Shown: positions 23,030 to 36,225, counted from the first letter of the stretch. The stretch: 64,000 nucleotides of DNA from Epiperipatus broadwayi (GCA_028023455.1 JAQFVV010000036.1:5329576-5393575), one strand, 5' to 3'. Program-made: numbers and translations. Notes: a model not told the origin generated them from the letters alone.

Positions 23030-23720
23030 ATAAACCTAATGATTTCTTTTTAAGTATATGTGATGAATTAAATACAAATATATCGAATTTAACAAATAGT
23101 GTATCTATTGATAAAAACATTTGAATTGTATTAAAACTTTGCTTGAACGTTATTTGTAATGAATTATTTGGTAAAGAATTTGAAGCAAAGATTAATGCTT
23201 TTCCACATTAAAAGAAAATATCAATCACTAAATAATCTACTTGTCTAATGACACTATTTTGCAATTAGTGAAAAATAGTACAAAAGGGTCAAAATGTAGT
23301 ATTCAATTGGACGAATCAATAGACGTATAAAAATAAAGCAACAATATTAGTTTACATCAGATGTATTGATACTACATTTAGAAATGTGGAGGAATTACAA
23401 AGTTATTTGGAATTGGAATCCAGAATAATATTAGAAGAAAACTTTAAAATTAACATCTCTCCCTTTGCAACAAAAACACATTGAATGAAATCCTTACATT
23501 GGAATTTGTTCTCATGTGACTACTCCACTAACAAAAATAAATAGGGGCTGCACAATGAATACGAGAAATTTGCTTACCTAAGTTTGTTAATAGCTCATTG
23601 TTTTCGTCATCAGAGCCAAAAATATGAATAAAGATTTATATTATGTTCTTAATGTGTGCAAATAGTAAACTATATTCAAAAGAATGCTGCAGAAACCTAT
23701 ATCATTAACATAATTTATAA
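23030..23720 (+). pseudogene. hAT transposase relic (ZBED5/SCAND3-like)
   Basis: Broken reading frames carry ordered pieces of the hAT-like transposase catalytic region: IQLDESIDV at 23301, KATILVYIRCID just after (one frame over), a GICSH piece near 23500, AHCFRHQ near 23593 and QIVNYIQKNAAET at 23659. In intact ZBED5/SCAND3-type proteins these correspond to the QLDESTD motif, the GICTDGA motif, the HCxxHR motif and the following VNxIK helix. Stops and frameshifts are frequent, and the TDGA aspartate is no longer visible. The relic is dead. The assignment rests on motif order, not on a search. Confidence 0.6.
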
Positions 23721-24254
23721 TAGATTAGTTTATGAACAGGTATTATATTGCTTTTAAGAATAAACGGTATTGATATTTTTTTGCATTTTGATTAAGATAA
23801 TGAAACATTTTAAAAGACCAACATGAATTCCAAAGAATTTGGATATCAAAATTCAATTTACGTTAGTATTTATTTAAACATTGCAAGTCAATCTCAAGAA
23901 ATAATATTAGGATAACTAATTAATCAATTGAAAAATTTATTTATTTCAAGAAGATGGGATTTTTATTAAAAACTTCTATTTAAATAATAACATACAAAGA
24001 AATTTATTATAAATTCATTGTGTAATTTAAAATCTTTTTATCACTTATCATTCATAGATTGGTTTTCAAACATTTAGTAATATTTCTTTTTCTCCGATTT
24101 CTTATTAGGTTTTGATGGTAACATAAATGAAGAACACAAAATTCTTTTCTTTACATTTATAAAAACTACACAAAAAAAAAAAAACATCCATTTATAGTAA
24201 CATGTGAAAATGTTTTATTTTTACCTTTTCAATTTTATTTGTGCGTATGCTTGT
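23721..24254. other. AT-rich stretch, no gene seen
   Basis: It may contain further decayed sequence downstream of the hAT relic, but nothing I can support. Confidence 0.4.
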
Positions 24255-24333
24255 GGTTAAGACCTGTAGAGGTCTCTACCTTCGCATTTTAACCGCACAA
24301 GCTTTAGGTTTATTGCCTTAGTAAATATTACTT
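24255..24333. mobile_element. Half-copy of the 68-bp-arm hairpin element
   Basis: It matches loop plus right arm of 4531-4673 (GGTTAAGACCTGTAGAGGTC ... GCCTTAGTAAATATTACTTA) with scattered differences. The left arm is missing. Confidence 0.75.
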
Positions 24334-24339
24334 AAGTGA

Positions 24340-25345
24340 TATATGAAAAATTTTATTCAGCATATTAGCTTCTTAAAAAACAGTTTTTTTTTTGTTTTTT
24401 TTTCAAACACATTAGTTACTTTTAGTTTACTTTGGAATCCCTCCTGTAAAACGTGTTTATTTTTTCTGTTAACAAAGTTAGCTTCTGTGATATTTATTAA
24501 ATAACAATATAATCATTCTATTCATTTTTATATGCTTGTTTTTCATTGCTAAAAGCTTGGTCATTTTATACATACTATATATTATTTCATACATAAAAGA
24601 GGTCTAAGTCACCTGATGGCTGAAAGATATTTGGGGAAAAGACAATGTTATGAGTGTCTATGCTGGCAAAAGACTGGTCCACTAATAATGTTGTTTTTTT
24701 TTTTTAATGTATAAGTTACTCTAATAAGAAATAATTTAATAGAAGTCATTGACTTCAAGATTTTAAAGAAATGTAAAGTTTAAATGAAATAATCTAAATG
24801 TTGCCTTTCTACATGTGTGATCCAATTTCCAAAGATCTTCCAATGTGCTAAATATAATTAAATTCAATCGCCAATAATCAGAAATCAAATGTACATTTAT
24901 TTAGATGCATAGTTCATCTCAACCTTTTCAGATGGTAATTAGTTACAAATTTTATTCACTCTATTTCTGTTATTTTAAAATATTCTTTAATTAAGGATTG
25001 TTGGTATATTTAGCCTAGTTTTTTTTTTTTTAAGTGCAAATACTCGCATGTAATTTATTTTAATATATAAATTCTTCCAATATAAGTCCATAAATTTTTA
25101 AAAAATATAATCTTAAAACTAATACATCTTAAATATGTCAACCATATTTTAGCTTTTTTTTTAAGATATCAGATCAGAATCCAAAGCCTTTTCATTTTTA
25201 AGATTCAAAAGAATTCTTTAATTCCTTTTCAAATCTAGCAACCCTGTCAAAATTTAAAGAGACAGTAGGACCAACATATCATTAAAACAGTCATATGAAT
25301 ACTTGTATTATTTTAAAAAGTGATCAAAATATTTTTGCATCTGTT
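24340..25345. other. AT-rich stretch, no gene seen
   Basis: No coding signal or identifiable repeat. Confidence 0.5.
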
Positions 25346-25349
25346 TGAA

Positions 25350-25420
25350 CCCCCCCAAAATTAAAAAAAAAAAACCCCCCCCCCCCAAAAAAAAAAAAAA
25401 GGAGAAACCCCCCCCCCCCA
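25350..25420. repeat. Alternating C and A homopolymer runs
   Basis: Runs of C (7, about 13 and about 12) alternate with A runs (about 12 and about 14). The predicted Gly/Phe ORF on the minus strand is an artefact of this composition. Confidence 0.8.
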
Positions 25421-25752
25421 CAAATGTTTTTATCATACAAAAAATATATTGAATAAATAAAATTATGAAGAGTTTTGTCAGACCATTATACACTGAATGT
25501 GCACCTAAATCATGACCGGTGACTTATTCTTTCTTCAAGCTGCCTGAAGCAATATCTCTGAATAACATATGTGGTACATAGCAAGATAGTTTAGCTATCC
25601 ACCACAAAAATTTTATTTTAAATAGCTAGCATGACTATATCATGGGTTATGAAATAAAATGTGACAGTGGATTTTGTCATTTCACCGATGAGGGTTGATA
25701 ACATTAAATTTTAAAATGGAAAGTCAGCCACACAAGTGTTTCAAGAGATTTT

Positions 25753-25834
25753 TCATATGTCATAGCATCAGCTGGAGGCGAACCTGCAACTGCTTGTGTA
25801 CAAGGCGGCTGCACTGACTCTCAGCTAACAATGC
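25753..25834 (-). mobile_element. tRNA-derived SINE
   Basis: The reverse complement begins GCATTGTTAGCTGAGAGTCA and contains a box-B-like GGTTCGCCTCC and the shared tail GCTGATGCTATGACAT. It is the same family as 56711-56805. Confidence 0.75.
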
Positions 25835-25842
25835 TTTTTTTT

Positions 25843-25893
25843 GGTCCGATCACTGCAGTTAAGCAATGTTAGGTTCAGTGAGTACTTGGATGG
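25843..25893 (+). pseudogene. 5S rRNA-derived fragment
   Basis: GTCCGATCAC, AGTTAAGCAA and AGTACTTGGATGGG match the conserved internal part of animal 5S rRNA in the right order and spacing. The 5' third and 3' end are absent. It is not a functional 5S gene. Confidence 0.75.
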
Positions 25894-25909
25894 GTGTTTC
25901 AAGAGATTT

Positions 25910-26852
25910 AAGCTATGTATGACAGTGAGGATATAAGTAACAAGAATAGTTTAAAAAGTTTTTCGAAATATTATTATCATATACATGTTGTAACTCATAA
26001 TACAGACATGGTAGTGGTCTAACATTTTGAGACATATAGCTAAACTATATTGCTAGCTGAATCTTGCATTGAATCTGAGATGGCACTGAACAACTTCAAA
26101 AATTAATCAGCCATGTTGTCACGTCATACACTGCTTTACGTTTAAAAATAATCTAGTGACAAGATATAAAATGGTTGAATCTCTTTTAAAGTTTTAATCC
26201 ATTAATATCTTTTAAACTTTCATGTCAATTATTAATCTACTGCCTTTAAATCGTTATGATTCTTATGATCTTTCCATTATATGAAGTAGAAAAATAAGTC
26301 TCTTTAAAGCAAGGAATGCAACAACGATATTGTTATATTCACATATTGCTCTTTAAGTATTTCATATATAACTTTTTCTTTTTTATTTGAAAATGACATA
26401 GTGAGATTTCCCTCTATATTTGAGCACGTTATTTTTACAATTAAAACTTGTTTTTATATCATATATAATTTATTATAAATGTAAACTTTCGTATAACACT
26501 AATTCTAAACGTTAATCTTTGAACTATGTAAGAAAAGAAAATTACAAATTAAATGGAGGTTGTAACATTAACAATGGTGCGTGACATTATTTTATCTATT
26601 CAAAAAAATGTAGAGTTTGTTATCATTAAGAAAAGCGTATATATATTATAATTATCCATTCCTTTTTTTTATTATTAAAAATATATATATTTACCAGTAT
26701 AGATAAAAATTCTCTCTTATTACTCAGTAAAAACTGCTTCTCTTTACTGTAACAAACTCTTTACAACTTGTTTTTTTTTAAATAAATGTTTTCAGATAAA
26801 ATATAATTGTAATAACATATCTTTTGGTTAAAAGCCTTTTGCAATAATTTTG
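25910..26852. other. AT-rich stretch, no gene seen
   Basis: No coding signal. Confidence 0.5.
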
Positions 26853-28051
26853 CATCATCATCATTATCAACCATTATCAATCCACTGCAGGATGAAGGTC
26901 TCTCCAAGTTTAATCCATCTTCTCCGATCTTTAGTTTCTCTTCTCCACATCACCCCTGCACACTTTCTTATTTTCCATCCATTTCACATGTGGTCTTTTT
27001 GGGGGTCTTTTACAATCTCTTGGAATCCAGTTTAAAATTTCAATTGTCCATCTATTATCATTTCTTCTAGCAATATGTCCAGCCCAATTCCACTTCAATC
27101 TTTTAATTTTTTCAATGAGGTCAGTAACACCTGTTTGTTCTCTTACCCATACATTGCATTTTCGATCTCTTCTTTTTACTCCCAACATGCGTCTCTCCAT
27201 ACTCTGAAGCCTCTGTATTGCTCTTCTATTAAGTGTCCAAGTCTCAGATCCATAAGTAAGAATTGGCAAAACACATTTATTAAAAACCTTCCTTTTCAAA
27301 CACATAGGCATATTTCCTTTTAGTATCAAGTTATTTCTACCAAAAGCACTCCAACTAAGTTTAATTCTATGATTAATTTCCTCCATTATGTTTCCATCTG
27401 TATTAATAATCTGACCAAGGTATTTTTAACTGTTAACTTCTTCTAATTCCTCATAATCAATTTTTATTTTCATATTTTGAGCAAATCTAATAAACATTAC
27501 TTTAGTCTTTTTAACATTTATCTTTAGTTCTACTTTCCTACTTTCATCTGATAACTCCTGCAACATTTCCTGCAGCTCTGAATCATTATTTGCAAAAACA
27601 ACTACATCATATGCGAAATCTAAATGACTTAAATAATCTCCATTTACTTTCACTCCTTTAGTTTCCCATTTTAATCCACAAAATAATTCTTGCAGCATTG
27701 CTGTAAAAAGTTTTGGAGATATGGAGTCACCTTGTCTTACACCTTTCTCAATGTTGACTTTCCCAGTATCATTATGTAATCTAATTGTTGCAGTTGCATT
27801 TTTATAAATATTCTTTAAAATATGACAATATCCTGGATCTATACCTTGATGATCCAATGCTTTAATCACTGAAGAAATGTTTATAGAATCAAATGCTTTT
27901 TCATAAGCGACAAATCCAAAACATAATGACAACTCATATTCATTTGTCCTTTCTATAACTTCTCTCAATACCTGATGTATGATCTACTGTACTAAAACCA
28001 CTTTTAAATCCAGCTTGGTGGAAATCCAATGTTCTCTGTAGTCGAGTTGTA
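26853..28051 (-). mobile_element. RTE LINE, 5'-truncated, copy 2
   Basis: Minus strand. 3' tail of CATCATCATCATTATCAACC (complement) at 26853. It contains the RT from just before FVAYEKAFDSI to the C-terminus. The copy ends at about 28051, within the sequence that copy 1 has near 7890, which marks a 5' truncation next to the SR-protein gene end. Confidence 0.85.
26931..27968 (-). pseudogene. RTE RT and C-terminal region, copy 2 (broken)
   Basis: Two open pieces. 27426-27968 carries AYEKAFDSI, VRQGDSISPKLF and FAYDVVVF, where the first catalytic Asp of the FADD box is replaced by Tyr. 26931-27386 carries the C-terminus (VLPILTYGSETWTLN, WVREQTGVTDLIEKI, DNRWTIEILN). A stop separates them near 27426. 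This copy shows the C-terminus intact where copy 1 has a stop. Confidence 0.8.
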
Positions 28052-28076
28052 AAATTATATATATAAAAAAACAAAT

Positions 28077-28082
28077 TTTATT
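28077..28082 (-). terminator. Poly-A signal of the SR-protein fragment
   Basis: AATAAA on the minus strand, about 70 bases after the stop codon. It is followed by a T-rich genomic stretch rather than an A tail. Confidence 0.55.
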
Positions 28083-28151
28083 CATTTTCTTCAGTGTAAA
28101 AATGATTTTAGACAAAATTTGAAAAATTCTAATATTTTACGACAAGATTGT

Positions 28152-28445
28152 TTATTCATCATTTTTTTTCTCTGGTGTTTTCTCAACATCCTTGTCTGGT
28201 GATTTTGAAGGAGAACGAGATTTACTCTTGCTCTTGCTTTGACTTTTACTTGGTGATTTAGATTTTGATTTGTTGTGACTTTCTTTACTGTGTGAACGGC
28301 TTCGACTGCGAGATCTAGATTTGCTGGGAGACCGCGATTTAGATTTTGATCGAGATTGTGAACGACTACGAGAACGACTACGACTTCGTGACCTAGACCG
28401 AGATCTTGATTGGCTCCTTTTACGACGTGGTTTGTCTTCAATGAG
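28152..28445 (-). CDS. C-terminal RS domain of an SR splicing factor (SRSF4/5/6 type), partial
   Basis: 98 codons including the stop (TAA at 28152-28154). The reading starts LIEDKPRRKRS, the sequence that in SRSF4/5/6-type proteins closes the second RNA-recognition motif. It is followed by a long serine-arginine/serine-lysine dipeptide tract and an acidic end (DVEKTPEKKNDE). SR proteins bind pre-mRNA and recruit the spliceosome through the RS domain in the nucleus. No RRM was found upstream. The sequence just before LIED (from 28446) is the terminal arm of the MITE family seen at 11861-12245. It may be a last exon with a MITE inserted at its edge, or a gene fragment carried by a TIR element. 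No poly-A tract follows the poly-A signal, so it is probably not a processed retrocopy. Confidence 0.75.
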   Translation of the reverse strand, partial: LIEDKPRRKRSQSRSRSRSRSRSRSRSRSQSRSKSKSRSPSKSRSRSRSRSHSKESHNKSKSKSPSKSQSKSKSKSRSPSKSPDKDVEKTPEKKNDE

Positions 28446-28492
28446 TATCTGTTTGAAGGTGTTTAGCTTTCACGTTATTATAATATTATCTA
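28446..28492. mobile_element. Single arm of the 11861-12245 MITE family
   Basis: TATCTGTTTGAAGGTGTTTA GCTTTCACGTTATTATAATA (in two parts) matches the right arm at 12206-12245. The partner arm is not found nearby; the interior side is occupied by the RS-domain reading frame. Confidence 0.8.
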
Positions 28493-29687
28493 TTTACGCT
28501 TAAATTTGATATATTTACTAGTTAATTATGTATGTATAAATTTAAATATTGTTTAATAATTTTAACCTGTGATAGAAAGTATACATGAGTATGTAGTTAG
28601 TAAGAAATAAATGCACGTAAAGAAATGTGCATTGAATGAGATAAAATATCATTTGATATATTTCTTACAAGAGTAAAGAAACAGAATCCACAATATTATC
28701 CTATTTATGATGCATGGAATATAATCTATTTGATGAAAAATGTTGAGAGTGGAAAGTTATTAATATTTAAGTATAGTTTATATAATATATTTAATTTTAT
28801 TCTTAAAGTGGTAAATCGTAACATGTTGCTAATACTTTATTAAAATTTATTTTATGCTTAAAAACTAAAAAAAAAAAAAATAATTTCACTGAACTTTATC
28901 ACAATATTAAAATAATAGTTTTTTTTAAATGTTTTCAATCAGTATTAATATTCAAATATTTTTTCCTATCCTTATGCTATCTCTGATTGATTTATTTCAT
29001 CATCTTGAATGTTGGCTACGAGGAGATTTTATTTAGTATATATATATTGTAATGGTATGAAAAGTTAGGAATAAATTTGGGGCGATGGCCCTCATCATCA
29101 TCAACCCCAGTTACTACAAATTAGTACAAAGTTTAAATATTAAAAAATAAGTATGAGGAATGAGCCTCAGAAATCAGCACTGACCTAACTATAAGTTCAC
29201 CAGCATTACACAAAATCAATCATCATCACTATAATAAATGATCAACAATGAAATAAATCAACAGTCAATCTGGTGATTTGATTAGAAATAGGGTTGCTAT
29301 AGACCAGGCCAATTATTTAGCTCTTGACAGCATGAGGCAGATTATGTAAACAATAATTTGGATGCACAAACCTAAGTACTAATCCATAAGATTATAACAA
29401 TTAAAATATAATGCTGGAACCCTAAAAAATGCTGATCATCATCAATGCTTTATCCACTTAATAACATTAATGAACTAATTAACTATAAACTTAATTTCTA
29501 AATAAATTATTAAAATGAAATGTAGTGCATGGACTTTAAAGGGTATTCCCTTGATCCCAATCAAGGATCATCAGCATCTGAATGTCCATAAACACTAAAT
29601 ATAAACCCCCTTTGTATAACAGACTATTTTACATGAATCTAGCTCAGGAACAAAAGCTCTATAACTATTACTGTAAACAAGAGATCA
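28493..29687. other. AT-rich stretch, no exon found
   Basis: I looked here for upstream exons of the SR protein (RRM motifs) on the minus strand and saw none. Short CATCATCATCAACC at about 29096 resembles an RTE tail, but no RTE sequence follows. Confidence 0.45.
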
Positions 29688-29850
29688 TCATCATCATCAA
29701 CCATTATCAATCCATTTCAGGATGAAGGTATATCCAAGCTCAATCCATCTTCTCTGATCTTTAGCTTCTCTTCACCATATCACGCCTGCACACTTTCTTA
29801 TTTCATCCATCCATCTTATATGTGATCTATTTCTGGATCTTTTACAATTT
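29688..29850 (-). mobile_element. RTE LINE 3'-end fragment
   Basis: It carries the CATCATCATCATCAACCATT terminus and the next ~140 bases of RTE 3' sequence, then breaks off. Confidence 0.8.
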
Positions 29851-30403
29851 AAACAAGATATATAATACAATATATAATAATTGATTTTATTTTAGGATTA
29901 AATAAATTTACTGGAATAACTTTAACAATGAAATATCAATTTAGTAATAACAATTAAATTAAAATTAAATTAAAAACTGCACAGTACATCATAAATATAA
30001 CTTCAGAATTCTGATTTTTATTAATGCAATTAGCTATCACATTATGATTTACAAATACTTTATACTAATTTTACATAAAACACATACATAAGCACACAGA
30101 CATGTCTATATATAAAATTCATTTTAATGACTGATTTAATATATATATATAAATGGTTGGACATGGAAATGTGTGAATACAGTTATGGTTATGTCATATA
30201 ATATTTTATTTTGTCAAAATAATAAACTTATTAAAAGTATATTATTCACAATTGATTCTATGTTGAAAATATAATAAAATTTGCATATGTATATAAGCAC
30301 TCAGATGTGCTATATAATAATTTTAAAATTGATATGTTCAAATTGTCATAAACTTATAAAAAGTTCAATTAATTTTTAATAATACATAAATGCACACATA
30401 TGA

Positions 30404-30446
<43 letters not shown>

Positions 30447-31277
30447 GATATGAATTAAAGCTAGAAGACTATTTTTATGATAAATAAGTTTCTTTAAAAA
30501 TATTTATTCCTTTGACAGTGTTTCATCAAAATTTTCTCTTTTTTGAGGTTACATTTGATTAATTATAAAGATTTTGAACATATTCCAGCAAGTTTTTTTT
30601 TCCTAATCTAGAAAAAAAAAATTTGAAGTTTTTCTTTGTTAATATATTATACTGGAAATGCATGTGACTTTTTGTTGAATAAAGTTATTTACTTTAAAAA
30701 AATGGTAATTTAAAAATTACAAATGTCATTTCCCCTAAGAAAATTATTTAAAATAACTCATCAGCTGTATATATGAGTTTAAGATAGAATTAATTTTCAA
30801 TTTTTATGTCTTAAAAAAAAAAAGTTTTTAAATGCGAACTTTTCAATGTCTCAATTTTTTTTAAAAAATAATGTATACTGGTTCAATGTCATCTTTGGGA
30901 AAGATATAATCTAGTCCCTTTTGACATATATACACTCTGCTTTATTTAGTCTAGAATTTGATAGACTTCAGGCATACCATCTAGTACACAATATGGGCTA
31001 TGGAGAACAGAAAATCAGGACATTTACTTTCATGTAATTCCAAATACTACTGTAGTAAACTAGTAGTGGCAGCAGATGTGCACTGACTTGCCCTTAGTTA
31101 TTTCTTCATAGCTTTGTATAGCTCTAATACTTTAGAAACTCCACTCTAATCTTTTTATCAACTTTTTTATAATCGGGGATTAAACGCACAGTAATTAAAA
31201 GTAAGTTTTTTTTATCTTGATTCAAAAAAATTAATGATTTTTCTATTTATTTCAAAAACACTTTTGTAGAATTTTTA
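29851..31277. other. AT-rich stretch with (TA)n, no gene seen
   Basis: Contains a TA array at 30409-30440. 31271-31277 (ATTTTTA) is the probable target-site copy of the next RTE insertion. Confidence 0.5.
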
Positions 31278-34200
31278 CCATCATCAACCATTATCAATCC
31301 ACTGCAGAATCAAGGTACCTCCAAGTTTAATCCATATTTGGTGATCTTTAGCTTCTCTCCTCCACATCACACCTGCACACTTTCTTATTTTATCCATCCA
31401 TCTCACATGTGGTCTCTTTCTGGGTCTTTTAAATATCTTGGAATCTAGTTTAAGATTTCAATTGTCCATCTTTTATCATCTCTTCTAGAAATATGTCCAG
31501 TCCATTTCCACATTTGTCTTTTAATTTTTTCAATGAGGTCAGGAATATCTGCTTTTTCTCTTACCCATACATTATGTTTTCAATCTTTTCTTGTTGCTTC
31601 CAACAGGTATCTCTCCATACTTCTTTGAGTGGTCAGAAATCTATGTATTGCTCTTATATTAAGTGTCCAAGTCTCAGATCCATAAGTAAGAACTGGTAAA
31701 ACATATTTATTACAAATCTTCCTTTTCAAACACATAAGCATATTTCCTTGTAGTATCAAGTTATTTCTAACAAAAGCATTCCAACCAAGTTTAATTCTAT
31801 GATTAAATTCATCCATTGTGTTTCCATCTGCATTAATAATCTGACCAAGATATTTGTAATTGTTAACTTCTTTTAACTCATCATAATCAATCTTTATTTT
31901 CATATTTTGAGAAAATCCATTAAACATTACTTTAGCCTTTTTAACATTTAGCTTCAGTCCTACTTTCCTACTTTCATCTAATAATTCCTGCAACATTTCC
32001 TGTAGCTCTAAAGCATTGTTTGAAACTACATTATTTCCAAAATCTAAATGATTTAAATAATCTCCATTTACATTCACTCCTTTAGCTTCCCATTTTAATC
32101 CACAAAATACTTCTTTCAGCACTGCTGTAAAAAGTTTTGAGGATATGGAGTCACCCTATGTTGCACACTTTTCAATGTTGACTTTTCTAGTATCATTATG
32201 TAATCTAATTGTTGCTGTTGCATTTTTATAAATATTCTTTAAAATATGACAATATCCTGCATCTATACCTTAATGATCCAATGCTTTAATCATTGAAGAA
32301 ATGTTTATCGAATCAAATACCTTTTTATAATCTACAAATCCAAAACATAATGGCAACTTATATTCATTTGTCTTTTCTATAACTTCTCTCAATACCTGGA
32401 CATGATCTACTGTACTAAAACCACTTTTAAATCAAGCTTGTTTTGTTGGTTGTTGGAAATCCAATGTTCTCTGTAGATGAGTTGTAAATTATCTTCATAG
32501 AAGTTTGTACAAAACTGATAAAAGACTGATAGGTCTGTAATTTCTAATATCTTCTTTATCACTTTTTTAAATATTAATATTAATACTGCATTCTTCCAAC
32601 CATCTGGTACATCTTTATCATTTAGACATTTCGCATATAACGTTGCTGAAAAAATTTATATTTCTTCACCTGCTACTTTTAATATATCAATTATAATTCC
32701 ATCATTACCTGGAGCCTTTCCTTTCTTCCTACATTTAATTGCATATCTCACTCCTTCATTCAAAATTCTGGGCAATTCAGAAGATGTAATAGATATAGGA
32801 GGTATTTGTTCTTTATTACTATATAATTCTTGATAAATCTTCTACCCATTTCATATCATCTCTTTTTTTAGTAATAATTCCATCTTTTGTTTTTATTGCA
32901 GATATAAATTTTCTACCAATACCAAAATGCTGTTTTATACTCTTGACACTTTTATTCCATTCTACAACTTTCCTTGCTAGTTCACAGTTATACTTCCTTA
33001 TATCATTTTCAACTCTTTTCCACACCATTTTACAAAAGTCAAGATATTCAATTCTTTTTGATGCATCATATTTATATATCTTCATATTCCTTCTTTTCTT
33101 CATAAATTCTCTAGTCTCAGTAGGAATTTTATTCATCAATTGCTGCTTTTTTCCTACCAGCTATCTTTGTTGCAGTTTTTAAAAGTGTATCAGTTATTTT
33201 CATATTAATTTCCTTCAAATCTGAATCATGTTCAAAATCTACTAATACTTGAAACCAATTTGTATGTTCTAATTTAAATTCATTAGAATGTTTTTGAACA
33301 TTAGGGATGTCAATTGTAAATATTGTTTTTCTTAATAATTTTTGTCTCTCTAGTTTTTCATTAACATGTATCTTACATCTTACTAATCAATGATCACTTC
33401 CTGTGTTAAATTTATTAAGAACATTACAATCTTGAAGTATGTATTTTCTGTTAGTCAAATTATAATCCAATTCTGCTGTACCTTCATTTGGATGCTTCCA
33501 TGTCTATTTTCTTTTAACATTTTTTTCAAAAAAGCAATTTATAATATAAAGTTTTTCTTTTTCTGAAAACTCCACAAGTCTATGTCATCTCTCATTTCTA
33601 CTACCATAACCAAAATTACCTACAGCTCTTTCGTCTTTCATTTAAAGTCTCCCATTATAATTTTAAAATTTTGTTTACTCAGACCAAAAGTCTTTTGTAC
33701 ACCCACATAAAAATATTCTACTACTTCATCACTATGAGAACTTGTTGGGTATAAACTGAATTATCTGCATTTGGTATCTGCTATTTAGTTGTATAACTAA
33801 TCCTGCCACTTTTCCCAATACACCATCCATCTCCACTGTGTTGTTCTTCCATTTTTTATTTATAATGTATCCTACTCCACTTGCATTTTTAATATTTGTG
33901 CCTTTATAATAGAGTACATGTCCACTTTTTAAATCAATTGTCTCTTCACCTTTTCTTCTAATTTCACAAAGTCCAATAATGTCCCATTCAATATAAGACA
34001 GTTCTCCTAATTCTTGCAATCTTCCTTTACCTGAAAGTGATCTACAGAAGTAAATACCTAAATAGAAAGTCATCATCAAATGGCAGCCTGGTTCCACAAT
34101 TATGGGATTCATAGCACCCTTTCAACCACCAATTGCTGCCTTTGTTGGTGACTTTACAGCCTCCTGGGAATAAGTGCTATGATTTATTTTTGGCTGTCAT

Positions 34201-34392
34201 AATTGTATATATCTATTGGAAAATATGTATTATTTACACAAACATTCATTCTGGTTTATCAGGCAACTGACAAGAAGGTCCATGGTGTTTTTTAATCTTA
34301 AACTCAGAAGTAAAAATCCAATAAACTCACCACACTTGCTAATGATGTTCGTGAGCAGCACATTTATGTTTGCATAATATATGAATAATAAC
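31278..34392 (-). mobile_element. RTE LINE, near full length, copy 3
   Basis: Same extent as copy 1 (about 3.1 kb), minus strand. ATTTTTA flanks both ends (31271-31277, 34393-34399). More decayed than copy 1, with many stops. Confidence 0.85.
31580..34112 (-). pseudogene. RTE endonuclease-RT, copy 3 (many breaks)
   Basis: The endonuclease N-terminus is better kept than in copy 1 (33732-34112: YIEWDIIGLCEIRRKGEE, HVLYYKGTNI). The linker remains at 32819-33139. RT remnants at 31580-32122 have lost the FADD box (FGNNVVS in its place). Several stretches between these pieces have stops in all frames. Confidence 0.8.
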
Positions 34393-34399
34393 ATTTTTA

Positions 34400-35700
34400 T
34401 CAAAATATATAACATATTTTTATAAAATATATTATATAATCATTAATTTAAAAAAATTGCTAATCAAAATACATAGTGGAATTTTTTAATTACCAGTATA
34501 TCTATTATAACATAAAAACATGTTTGTTTTAATTTGTAAATCAGAATTAATGAAATAATTAATAAATCTTTTTAAATGTGTAATTTATAATAAAAAACTT
34601 AAATTCAAAATTGTATAATTCTTAACTATTATTCTAGTGTAATATAAAAAATATATAAAAAAAAGTTTTGTTTGTGTTTATTTCTAAATTTTTTTTCATC
34701 TTTTTGTCCCTTAGCCTAAAGAAAAACTAAGAATGACTTTCCAACTAAGTATGGAATAACTATACTATACTACAATAATGTTACATCAACAATGATTATT
34801 AAAAATAATTAATATTAGGAATACCTCAAGATACACTACTAACATATAATATCTAATAAAATCAATATTTTATAATAAATAAATATGAATAACTAACCAA
34901 GTTAAAATATAATAATACTTATATTTACAATAAATAATCAGGGTTTGAATTAAATACTCAGCTCATATAATTTAGTATTAATGTAAATACAACTATCTCA
35001 TAAACTATAATTAAAATATAGTTCAACTAAAATAAAAAATACCATTATGAAAACTTCACATGAGACATTCAGCAAGGTACATCACTAAAGATGCTTTCTC
35101 AATGGCATAAGAATCTTACTCCTATTTAATTAATATAAGAAAACTACCTCATAATATTCTCATGTCTTTAAACACATATAGAGTAATCCTAACATACAAT
35201 TTTCAAATTTATTATGGAAAACAATAAATTACTTAATATTTCTTTATAAAATACTATTTAGAATCTAACATCAGCTGATAATTCTTATTCATCATCATTT
35301 TATCCAAATTATATAAATATTTTTAACAAATATCAGGTTCATTTCTAACACCAATAATAAAAGCAAATTAATTAAGGCCCTGTAGTTAAATATCATGAGG
35401 GCCTTTACATAATATCTTACTGCCCTCATAAAAGTAATAAAAACAAGCAACTAGAATACTCTAATGACTCTTAATATTAAACCACTATTTATATATCAAT
35501 GTTCAGCAATAAAAAACATAAATAAGATCACACCATTCTGAGAAAATATTGTATAATCTTTTATTTTGTGGCATTCATGGAATAAATTATATTTTGATAT
35601 AATTGTAATAATAAACATCCAATTGGTTTAAAATAATCACCAATGAGTATATATTCTATAATAATAATGATTATAAACTTTTGTTAATTCATCACGTGCA
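34400..35700. other. AT-rich stretch, no gene seen
   Basis: No coding signal or identifiable repeat. Confidence 0.5.

Positions 35701-36225
<525 letters not shown>

Larger units (their letters stand above)
25736..25909 (-). mobile_element. Chimeric insertion: tRNA SINE plus inverted 5S rRNA piece, 16-bp target duplication
   Basis: Bounded by the perfect direct repeat GTGTTTCAAGAGATTT (25736-25751 and 25894-25909). Inside, on the minus strand, is the tRNA-derived SINE (25753-25834) with its GCTGATGCTATGACAT tail next to one duplication copy. It is joined through 8 T (25835-25842) to a 5S rRNA-like stretch in the opposite orientation. Long target duplications and an A-rich tail are typical of LINE-mediated insertion. 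Confidence 0.8.

Noticed and set aside
25843-25893. 5S rRNA gene
   Set aside because: Only about 50 of 120 bases are present, with substitutions, inside a retroposed insertion.
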